A stretch of DNA of 24,946 nucleotides from CAZCYE01 sp964502775 (GTDB lineage: Bacteria; Actinomycetota; Acidimicrobiia; IMCC26256; PALSA-555). This document shows, one piece after another, positions 14,914-20,789 of the stretch. The DNA is taken from contig CAZCYE010000015.1 in the NCBI GenBank assembly GCA_964502775.1, positions 1 to 24,946 of the forward strand, written 5' to 3'. A program made the translations under genes and the position numbers. The stretch's first letter is position 1. Each line of letters starts with the position of its first letter. The notes beneath the pieces were generated by a model, which saw nothing but the letters and a program-made list of their open reading frames with translations, was not told the origin of the DNA and searched no databases.

Positions 14914-15573
14914 TCAGACGGGCGTCACGCCCGGGTGGCGGAAACCACCGGGGGCGTCGCCATCGACGGTGCTCCCGGCCGCCGGCGCCTCGGAGATCCG
15001 AAGACCGCGCTCCAAGGCATCGACCACCGTCGCGTCGGGTACGAAGTCCGCCAGCGGCGGGAGGTCGGCCAACGAGTCCAGGCCGAGGCGTTCGAGGAAG
15101 GCGCGAGTCGTGCCGTACAGGACCGCGAGCCCCGGACCCGGATCGCGCCCGACCTCGGCGATGTAGCCGCGCTGCGCGAGCGTGTTGAGCGTCGTCTCCA
15201 CGTCCACGCCCCGGATCGCCGAGATTTGGCCCCGCGAGATCGGTTGCTTGTACGCCACCACCGCCAGCGTCTCGAGGGCGGGACCGGAGAGGCGCACGTG
15301 CTGGCCCTCGAGCACGAAGCGCTCCACGTAGGGCGCGAGTTCCGGATGGGTCTGCAACCGGTAGCCGCCGGCGATCCGGGTCAGCACGAATCCCCGGCCC
15401 TCGCGTTCGTATTCCGCCGAGAGCGCGCGGCACAGCTCCTCCACCCGATCCACCCCCAGCTCCAGGAGCTGCGCGAGGAACCGGGGCTCGACCGGTTCGA
15501 CCGCGGCCACGAGCACGGCCTCGATCGCGCGGCGCGCCTCGTGGTCGGCGGGGCTCGCGTCCTCTGGGATCAC
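14914..15573 (-). CDS. scpB: Segregation and condensation protein B
   Basis: 219 residues from GTG 15573. The two winged-helix domains of ScpB are recognisable. EARRAIEAVLVAAVEPVEPR opens the first; SGPALETLAVVAYKQPISRG, QISAIRGV, TLNTLAQRGYIAEVGR and LYGTTRAFLERLGL mark the second. ScpB binds ScpA to regulate the SMC condensin that organises the chromosome. The GTG overlaps the scpA stop as GTGA, which fixes the start; an upstream ATG-like extension would lie inside scpA. The C-terminal tail after LADLPPLADF is variable, as usual in the family. Confidence 0.95.
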   Translation of the reverse strand: MIPEDASPADHEARRAIEAVLVAAVEPVEPRFLAQLLELGVDRVEELCRALSAEYEREGRGFVLTRIAGGYRLQTHPELAPYVERFVLEGQHVRLSGPALETLAVVAYKQPISRGQISAIRGVDVETTLNTLAQRGYIAEVGRDPGPGLAVLYGTTRAFLERLGLDSLADLPPLADFVPDATVVDALERGLRISEAPAAGSTVDGDAPGGFRHPGVTPV

Positions 15574-16409
15574 GAGTCCCCCGACGAGCGGGAAGCGGTT
15601 CCACCGGCCACCGTGCCCCCGCCCTCGCGGTGAGGGTGGTCGTCCCAATCGGCGACGCTCATCGTGTCGAGCACCGCCGCGGTTGCCAGTCGTCGTACTC
15701 GGATCTCCGTGAAGGTCGACATCTGCTCGAGCTCGACGATCCCCTGCTTGTACAGCTCGAGCACCGCGAGGAACCGCACGATCACGGTGAGGCGATCGGT
15801 CACGTCGTGGGTGAGCGCACGGAACGACACTGCGCCCTGTTCGGGGAGCTCGGCCAGGACCGCGTCGATGGCGTCGGCCACACTCGCCCGGATGGGAGCC
15901 ACGTGGTCGGTGTCCACCTCGGTGGGCGGTCGACGCTCGAGGGTGCGCACCATGGCCTTCCGTATCGCCTCCGGGCGCACACCGTCGAGCGGATCCGGGA
16001 GCAGCGACCGGAACGGCTCCTCGGGACCTGCCGACCGCCCCACGCTGAGGGCCGCGGTGCGGATCCGACCCGCCAACGCGCCGGCCGCGTCCTTGAAGGT
16101 CTTGGCGTCGAGCAGTCGGGCCAGGAGCAGGTCACGCTCCTCGAAGCGCAAGAGCTCCTCGTCGAAGTCCGCCAGGGCCCGGCCGGGGAGCAAGCGCCGG
16201 GACTTGAGCTCCACGAGCACCGCGGCGATCAGGAGGAACTCGGTGGCGACCTCCAGGTCGAGCGACTCCATGCGGTCGAGCTCGGTGAGGTACGCGTCCA
16301 CGATGGTGGCCAGCGACACCTCCCAGAGATCGACCTCCTCGGTCAGGATCAGGTGCAGCAACAGGTCGAACGGACCCTCGAAGGCCTCGGTCCGCACTTC
16401 GTAGCCCAT
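15570..16409 (-). CDS. scpA: Segregation and condensation protein A
   Basis: 279 residues. The N-terminal SMC-binding region reads FEGPFDLLLHLILTEEVDLW, the classic ScpA signature. EFLLIAAVLVELKSRRLLP follows, and the C-terminal winged helix contains VIVRFLAVLELYKQGIVELE. ScpA is the kleisin subunit bridging SMC heads in the bacterial condensin complex. ATG 16409 is chosen because it starts the family sequence directly. TATCTT lies seven bases upstream with no Shine-Dalgarno, which suggests leaderless expression. It heads the scpA-scpB-rluB unit and is divergent from trpS with 56 bases between them. In Mycobacterium the same scp-rluB-cmk-der order is found. Confidence 0.96.
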   Translation of the reverse strand: MGYEVRTEAFEGPFDLLLHLILTEEVDLWEVSLATIVDAYLTELDRMESLDLEVATEFLLIAAVLVELKSRRLLPGRALADFDEELLRFEERDLLLARLLDAKTFKDAAGALAGRIRTAALSVGRSAGPEEPFRSLLPDPLDGVRPEAIRKAMVRTLERRPPTEVDTDHVAPIRASVADAIDAVLAELPEQGAVSFRALTHDVTDRLTVIVRFLAVLELYKQGIVELEQMSTFTEIRVRRLATAAVLDTMSVADWDDHPHREGGGTVAGGTASRSSGDS

Positions 16410-16416
16410 CGTGGTC

Positions 16417-16422
16417 AAGATA
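16417..16422 (-). promoter_or_regulatory. Candidate -10 box (TATCTT) for the scpA operon
   Basis: TATCTT on the minus strand ends seven bases before the scpA ATG (16409), the position expected for a leaderless transcript. The region upstream is GC-rich with no recognisable -35. Confidence 0.5.
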
Positions 16423-16450
16423 GCGCCGGGGTCGCGCGCGGTCGCGCCGC

Positions 16451-16456
16451 TAGCGT
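16451..16456 (+). promoter_or_regulatory. Candidate -10 box (TAGCGT) for trpS
   Basis: TAGCGT lies nine bases before the trpS ATG (16466), leaving at most a few untranslated bases. It is back to back with the scpA -10 box; the two hexamers are 28 bases apart on opposite strands. Confidence 0.45.
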
Positions 16457-16465
16457 TGGCGCCCG

Positions 16466-17452
16466 ATGGCACGGGTCTTCTCGGGAATCCAGCCGACGGG
16501 TGACATGCACCTGGGGAACTACCTCGGGGCGATCCGCCATTGGGTCGCCCACCAGGACTCGACGACCGACGAGACGCTGTACTGCGTCGTCGACCTGCAC
16601 GCCATGACGATGCCCTACGAGCCCGCCGACCTGGCGCGACGCACGCGTGAGACCGCGGCGCTCCTGCTCGCCGCGGGACTCGACCCCGACCGCTGCGTCC
16701 TCTTCGCCCAGAGCCACGTACCCGCGCACACCGAGCTCACCTGGATCCTCAACTGCATCGCCACCTTCGGCGAGCTCCGGCGCATGACGCAGTTCAAGGA
16801 CAAGGGTCGGGCGCAAGCGAGCGTGACCGTGGGCCTGTTCGACTATCCGGTGCTCATGGCGGCCGACATCCTCGCCTACGACGCCGACAAGGTGCCGGTG
16901 GGCGACGATCAGCGCCAGCATCTCGAGCTGGCGCGGGATATGGCCATGCGGTTCAACCACCGATTCGGTCCCACGCTCGTGGTGCCGGAGGCGGCCATCC
17001 CGCCCGTCGCGGCCCGGGTCATGGACCTCCAGCATCCCGACCGCAAGATGTCCAAGTCCGCCGACTCGCCGAACGGCACCATCGCCCTCCTCGACGAACC
17101 CGAGGTGATCCGCAAGCGCGTGATGTCGGCGGTGACCGACTCGGGCAGCGACATCCGCTTCGATCCCGAGGCCAAGCCCGGGGTCTCGAACCTGCTGACC
17201 ATCCTCGCTGCATCCGCCGATCGCGCGGTGGCGGCCGTCGCGGCGGACCTCGACGGTGCGGGCTACGGCACGCTCAAGGAGGCGGTGGCGTCCTCGGTGA
17301 CCGAGCTCTTGGCCCCGATTCGGGTCCGCTACGGCGAGCTCACCGCGCAGCCTTCGAGGCTGGACGCGGTGCTGGCCGAGGGCGCGGCACAGGCCCGGGC
17401 GCTCTCGGCGCCCGTGCTGGCGCGCGTGCGCGCCGCCGTCGGCCTGCTCTGA
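16466..17452 (+). CDS. trpS: Tryptophanyl-tRNA synthetase
   Basis: 328 residues. Class I signatures are the HIGH-like HLGN at 15-18 (SGIQPTGDMHLGNYLGAI) and KMSKS at 194-198 (DRKMSKSAD). FDYPVLMAADILAYDADKVP and VGDDQRQHLELARDMA are strongly TrpRS-specific. It charges tRNA-Trp in the cytoplasm. Start ATG 16466 begins the family sequence, with TAGCGT nine bases upstream and no Shine-Dalgarno; no T-box or other long leader fits in the 56-base divergent region shared with scpA. It is followed by a repeat-rich convergent intergenic region. Length is normal for the bacterial enzyme. Confidence 0.97.
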   Translation: MARVFSGIQPTGDMHLGNYLGAIRHWVAHQDSTTDETLYCVVDLHAMTMPYEPADLARRTRETAALLLAAGLDPDRCVLFAQSHVPAHTELTWILNCIATFGELRRMTQFKDKGRAQASVTVGLFDYPVLMAADILAYDADKVPVGDDQRQHLELARDMAMRFNHRFGPTLVVPEAAIPPVAARVMDLQHPDRKMSKSADSPNGTIALLDEPEVIRKRVMSAVTDSGSDIRFDPEAKPGVSNLLTILAASADRAVAAVAADLDGAGYGTLKEAVASSVTELLAPIRVRYGELTAQPSRLDAVLAEGAAQARALSAPVLARVRAAVGLL

Positions 17453-17496
17453 GAGACACGACCAGAGGATTGGGCGGCGACGAGCGCAGCGAGGAG

Positions 17497-17550
17497 CTCG
17501 CCGGAGCAGCGAGCGCCCGCGAGCCGGGTAACCCGGCGAGCAGCGAGCGC
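17497..17550. repeat. Repeat and hairpin cluster between convergent trpS and HD-domain gene
   Basis: The 13-mer gagcagcgagcgc occurs at 17504-17516 and again at 17538-17550, with a looser copy just upstream (from 17479). Between the copies, gccgggtaacccggc (17523-17537) is a near-perfect palindrome. A competing inverted repeat pairs ctcgccgg (17497-17504) with ccggcgag (17533-17540). No T-tract is present. It may act as a two-way terminator or be a dispersed short repeat; the sequence alone does not decide. Confidence 0.55.
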
Positions 17551-17563
17551 GACCAGAACGTCG

Positions 17564-18094
17564 TCAGTCGTCGTCCGCCTCGAGGAGGGCGGCCACGACG
17601 TGGGCCGGGAACCCCACGTCGGCCGAGTCGGGGCGGTGGTGCGCACCGGCCCAGCGCTGGGCCTCGGGCCGGGCGGCGACCATGCGCAGGCGGTCCTCTC
17701 CCAGCTCGGCATGGCGCAGGTACAGACCCACCCGGCGCGTGATGCCCCGCTTGGCCGACCAGACCTCGGCCATGTCGGGGGCCGCGAGCCCGGCGAGGGT
17801 CGCACCCACCCGCCCGAGCACCCCGAGGCGGGCGTCGAGCTTGCCCACGTCGTGCAGCAGCGCCGCGGCGACCCACCGGGGGTCGTCGGCATCGGGTGTG
17901 GAACCCAATGCCCTCGCAACGCGACGCGCCACCGCGATCGAATGACGCCGGTCGTGGCGTGGCAGCTGTCGCCAGAGCGCGAGCTCGCCATCGGACAGGA
18001 TCTCCTCGACCCACGCCCGCTCCGAGAGCCGTGGCCCCCGGGGGATGATCGCACCGAGGAAGCGCCGCACGAGATGGCGCGCGCGCCGCGTCAC
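17564..18094 (-). CDS. HD-domain protein, putative phosphohydrolase
   Basis: 176 residues from GTG 18094. The metal-binding pattern includes H51 (RHDRRHSIAVARRV), H81-D82 (AALLHDVGK), H128 (YLRHAELG) and H152-H153 with D156 (AHHRPDSADVG). This resembles a small single-domain HD hydrolase; many such proteins cleave phosphoester bonds of nucleotides, but the substrate here is unknown. The start overlaps the M50 protease stop as GTGA, so expression is coupled to that protease. A longer frame upstream lies inside the protease gene and is rejected. It is the last gene of the dksA-like, M50, HD unit and converges on trpS. Confidence 0.85.
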   Translation of the reverse strand: MTRRARHLVRRFLGAIIPRGPRLSERAWVEEILSDGELALWRQLPRHDRRHSIAVARRVARALGSTPDADDPRWVAAALLHDVGKLDARLGVLGRVGATLAGLAAPDMAEVWSAKRGITRRVGLYLRHAELGEDRLRMVAARPEAQRWAGAHHRPDSADVGFPAHVVAALLEADDD

Positions 18095-18738
18095 CGGACC
18101 ACGAAGTCGCGGAGGAGATCGAAGAACGGGTCGACGATCGTGCGCACGATGCCCGTGGCGAAGACCAGTACCACGAGGACGAGCAGCCCGTATGGCCTCA
18201 CGCGGTACCAGGTCGGGAGCCAACGCGCCGGCAGCAGCCGCTCGAGGAGGGCCGACCCGTCGAGGGGCGGGATGGGCAGCAGGTTGAACAGCCCGAGCAA
18301 GAGGTTCACGAGCGCGAACGCGAACGCGATCTGGAGGGCGAGGTCGGGGGTGGCTCGATCGATCGTGTCGGCGAGCGGCTCGCCGCTCCGCACCAGCGCA
18401 CGAGCCACGAGCGCGCCGCCCGCCATCAGGATCAGGTTGGTGGCCGGGCCGGCGAGGCTCACGAGCACCATGTCACGGCGCGGCTTGCGCAGCCGGGCCG
18501 GGTTCACGGGCACCGGCTTGGCGTAGCCCAGTACGGGCGCGCCCGCGAGCGCTCCCATCGCGGGGAGGATCACGGACCCGAACGGGTCGATGTGGCGCAG
18601 CGGGTTGAGCGAGAGCCGCCCGGCCCGCTTGGCCGTGTCGTCACCGAGCCACAACGCCACCACGCCGTGGCTGATCTCGTGGAGGATCACCGCCACGACG
18701 AGGCATCCGAAGAGAATCAGCGCCTCGCGTGCGGGCAC
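18091..18738 (-). CDS. Integral membrane zinc metalloprotease, M50 (site-2 protease) family
   Basis: 215 residues with about five hydrophobic segments. The zinc motif HEISH (H20, E21, H24) lies in the first helix, and the third ligand Asp (D160) lies in FNLLPIPPLDG. GYAKPVPVNP and DMVLVSLAGPATNLILM are typical of small site-2 protease homologues without PDZ domains. It presumably cleaves membrane-embedded substrates; no substrate is encoded nearby with confidence. Start GTG 18738 follows the DksA-like stop by three bases, and its stop overlaps the HD gene start. In other actinobacteria such short M50 proteins also sit near scpA and trpS, so the setting looks conserved, though I state that from memory. 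Confidence 0.92.
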   Translation of the reverse strand: MPAREALILFGCLVVAVILHEISHGVVALWLGDDTAKRAGRLSLNPLRHIDPFGSVILPAMGALAGAPVLGYAKPVPVNPARLRKPRRDMVLVSLAGPATNLILMAGGALVARALVRSGEPLADTIDRATPDLALQIAFAFALVNLLLGLFNLLPIPPLDGSALLERLLPARWLPTWYRVRPYGLLVLVVLVFATGIVRTIVDPFFDLLRDFVVR

Positions 18739-18741
18739 CGG

Positions 18742-19086
18742 TCAGCGGCGGCGTGGGCGAGCAGCCGTGTTCACGTTGGTGCGGGCCCACGGGACGGCCT
18801 CGAGGCGCTCGGGGGCGACGGGCTCCCCCGTCACCTCGTCGATGCCATAGGTGCCGGCATCCAGTCGGTCCAGCGCGGCCTGGATCTCCTCCAGCGTCTC
18901 ACGGAGCCGACCGGCCAGCGCCTCGATCTCGCCCCGCTCGGCGGTCACCTGGCTGGAATCGGCGAAGCCCTCGTCGAACGTGAGGGGGGCATCGGGGCCC
19001 AGGCCCAGCTCGGCGAGCTGGGTCTGCATCCGGTCCCGCTCGCCGACCAGCCGCGCGCGCATCGCCTGCTGAGAGATCTCGGCCAT
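18742..19086 (-). CDS. DksA/TraR-family protein lacking all zinc-finger cysteines
   Basis: 114 residues. A coiled-coil hairpin (residues about 5-75) is followed by the DksA-type globular end: LDAGTYGIDEVTGEPVAPER, then LEAVPWARTNVNT. Aligned to the usual YGxCxxCG...RLxAxPxAxxCxxC pattern, the four cysteines are replaced by D83, T86, N104 and T107. The rest of the fold signature is intact, so this looks like a deliberate zinc-free variant rather than decay. DksA-family proteins enter the RNA polymerase secondary channel; whether this one does is inference. ATG 19086 starts the family sequence; TAGCAT lies five bases upstream, and a hairpin precedes it. A 14-residue upstream extension has no family similarity. 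The gene heads the M50-HD unit. Confidence 0.85.
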   Translation of the reverse strand: MAEISQQAMRARLVGERDRMQTQLAELGLGPDAPLTFDEGFADSSQVTAERGEIEALAGRLRETLEEIQAALDRLDAGTYGIDEVTGEPVAPERLEAVPWARTNVNTAARPRRR

Positions 19087-19114
19087 GGGCAATGCTAACC
19101 CCCCTCCTCCAACC

Positions 19115-19143
19115 CCGAACCCCCACATGATTCGGGCGTTCGG
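19115..19143. repeat. Hairpin between xerD and the dksA-like gene
   Basis: ccgaac (19115-19120) pairs with gttcgg (19138-19143). After one mismatch, ccc (19122-19124) pairs with ggg (19134-19136), leaving a nine-base loop. It lies 34 bases after the xerD stop, before the dksA-like start, and has no T-tract on the minus strand. It may be a weak terminator for xerD or a leader structure for the next gene. Confidence 0.45.
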
Positions 19144-19176
19144 GGGGCATTCCGAGCCCCAGCCGACCGGGGCCCG

Positions 19177-20175
19177 CTACCCGCCGGGGGATCGGGCCCG
19201 GGGATGGGCCCGCAGGAAGGCCGCCCGCAGACGCTCGGGCGAGACCTTCGTGTACACCTGGGTGGTCGAGACGCTGGCATGGCCCAGGAGCTCCTGGACC
19301 ACTCGCAGGTCGGCACCCCGATCGAGCATGTGGGTGGCACAGGAGTGCCGCAGCACGTGGGGGTGGACCCGCTCGCCGAGACCGGCGCGGCGGCCCGCGG
19401 TCCGCACGATGCCCCAGCACCCCTGGCGCGTGAGCCGTCGCCCCCGAGCGTTGAGGAAGACCGCGTCGCGCTCGGGTGCGCCGGCGCCGGCCTCCGCGAT
19501 CAACGGGCGGCCCTGCTCGAGGTAGGCGGCGACCGCGGCCCGGGCCGGCCGGCCGAGAGGGACGATTCGCTCCTTCCCCCCCTTCCCCAGCACCCGCACG
19601 AGACCCCGCTCGAGGTCCACGTCACCCCGGTCGAGCCCGACCAGCTCCGAGATGCGGACGCCCGCGCCATAGAGGACCTCGAGAAGCGCCCGGTCCCGCA
19701 GCCGGCGCGGCTCGGAGCCTTCGGCGCTGCCCAGCAGCGCGATCACCTCGGCCTCGTCCAGCGGCTTGGGCAATCCGGGTGCGACGCGTGGTCCCAGGAG
19801 CTCGTCGCCGGGATCGGACGGCGCGATGTCCTCGTCGACGCAGAAGCGGTGGAACGACCTCACGGCCACGAGCGCACGCGCGACCGACGCGGGCGCGTAG
19901 CGCGCCCGGCCGTCGTCACCGCGGGCGCGGGCGAGATGGCGCGCGTACTGCGCGACCGCCGCCGGCGTCACGTCCTTCGGAGCACGGATGCCCCGGCGGC
20001 GCAGGAACACGATGTACGCGTCCAGGTCACGGCGGTACGCGACGACGGTGTTGGCGCGCAAGCCCCGCTCGATGGCGATGAAGTCCACGAACTCCTCGAG
20101 CGCGCGAACGAGTCCATCGGATGACCCGGCGGGCTCGGCGGGCTCGGCGGACTCGGGGGATCGCGCACCGGTCAT
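19177..20175 (-). CDS. xerD: Tyrosine recombinase XerD
   Basis: 332 residues. The N-terminal SAM-like DNA-binding domain covers about 20-125 and the catalytic domain about 138-315. All catalytic residues are visible: R174 (GVRISEL), K198 (GKGGKERIVPL), H273 and R276 (HPHVLRHSCATHML), H299 (LLGHASVSTTQVY) and nucleophile Y308. The spacing R174 to K198 equals that in E. coli XerD. The conserved pyrG-NUDIX-xerD context identifies it as the housekeeping chromosome-dimer resolvase rather than a phage integrase. ATG 20175 overlaps the NUDIX stop as ATGA. The first 20 residues are Ser/Glu/Pro/Ala-rich (SPESAEPAEPAGSS), an unusual extension encoded by a short repetitive stretch. Confidence 0.95.
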   Translation of the reverse strand: MTGARSPESAEPAEPAGSSDGLVRALEEFVDFIAIERGLRANTVVAYRRDLDAYIVFLRRRGIRAPKDVTPAAVAQYARHLARARGDDGRARYAPASVARALVAVRSFHRFCVDEDIAPSDPGDELLGPRVAPGLPKPLDEAEVIALLGSAEGSEPRRLRDRALLEVLYGAGVRISELVGLDRGDVDLERGLVRVLGKGGKERIVPLGRPARAAVAAYLEQGRPLIAEAGAGAPERDAVFLNARGRRLTRQGCWGIVRTAGRRAGLGERVHPHVLRHSCATHMLDRGADLRVVQELLGHASVSTTQVYTKVSPERLRAAFLRAHPRARSPGG

Positions 20176-20789
20176 CCCGTCCCGCCTCGCCCCGCCTCGT
20201 CCCGGCTCGTCTCGTCTCGGCCGGTCGCGTCCGGGGGCGGCGAGCCGCGAAGGAGCTCCCGGGCGAGCAAGAGCCCCACGATGGACTTGGCATCCACCAG
20301 CTCCCCGCGTGCGATCAGGTCGTGGACGTCCGCGAGGCGCACGCGCTCCACGGTCATCTCGGCTTCCTCCTCGCGCACCGGATGCGCGGTGTGTAGCGGT
20401 ACGAGGTCCAATGCCGCGAACACGTGGCTGTACTCGTCACAGAAGCCAGGAGAGTTGTAAAACTCGCCGAGCTTCACGAGCCGGCCCGCGCGCATGCCGA
20501 TCTCCTCCTCGAGCTCCCGCGCCGCGGCCTCGTGGGGAGCCTCGTGGGCAACGTCGCGCTTGCCGGCCGGAACCTCGAGGAGGTGCCGCCCGATCGCGGC
20601 GCGGTACTGCCGTACGCACAGCGCGTGGGTGGCATCAGGATCGATCGGGACCACCACCACCGCACCGGGATGTCGCACCACGAAGCGCTCGAACGATTCG
20701 CCGTCCGGTCCCTCCACCTCCAGGGCTTCGAGCTCGAGAAAGCCTCCGGCCCATTGCGTCGTGCGCGACACGACGCGGAAACCGGTCAC
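20172..20789 (-). CDS. NUDIX hydrolase, ADP-ribose pyrophosphatase type
   Basis: 205 residues. The Nudix box runs from about 77 to 99 with E83, R91-E92, E95, E96 and G98 (HEAAARELEEEIGM). The residues before it (LLEVPAGKRDV) and after it (GEFYNSPGFCDEYSHVFAA) are typical of ADP-ribose pyrophosphatases, equivalent to Rv1700 between pyrG and xerD in Mycobacterium tuberculosis. It should hydrolyse ADP-ribose to AMP and ribose-5-phosphate in the cytoplasm. Start GTG 20789 overlaps the pyrG stop (GTGA), and its stop overlaps the xerD ATG. The last 20 or so residues (DATGRDETSRDEAGRGGTG) are low-complexity and come from a purine-rich repetitive tract. Confidence 0.93.
   Translation of the reverse strand: MTGFRVVSRTTQWAGGFLELEALEVEGPDGESFERFVVRHPGAVVVVPIDPDATHALCVRQYRAAIGRHLLEVPAGKRDVAHEAPHEAAARELEEEIGMRAGRLVKLGEFYNSPGFCDEYSHVFAALDLVPLHTAHPVREEEAEMTVERVRLADVHDLIARGELVDAKSIVGLLLARELLRGSPPPDATGRDETSRDEAGRGGTG

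Noticed and set aside
14903..15604. N-terminal extension of the pseudouridine synthase frame
   Set aside because: It overlaps scpB in another frame; the S4 domain begins right after GTG 14902.
19177..20175. Tyrosine recombinase as a mobile-element integrase
   Set aside because: Its position directly after pyrG and NUDIX and its close match to XerD motifs identify the housekeeping recombinase; no attachment site or phage gene is nearby.
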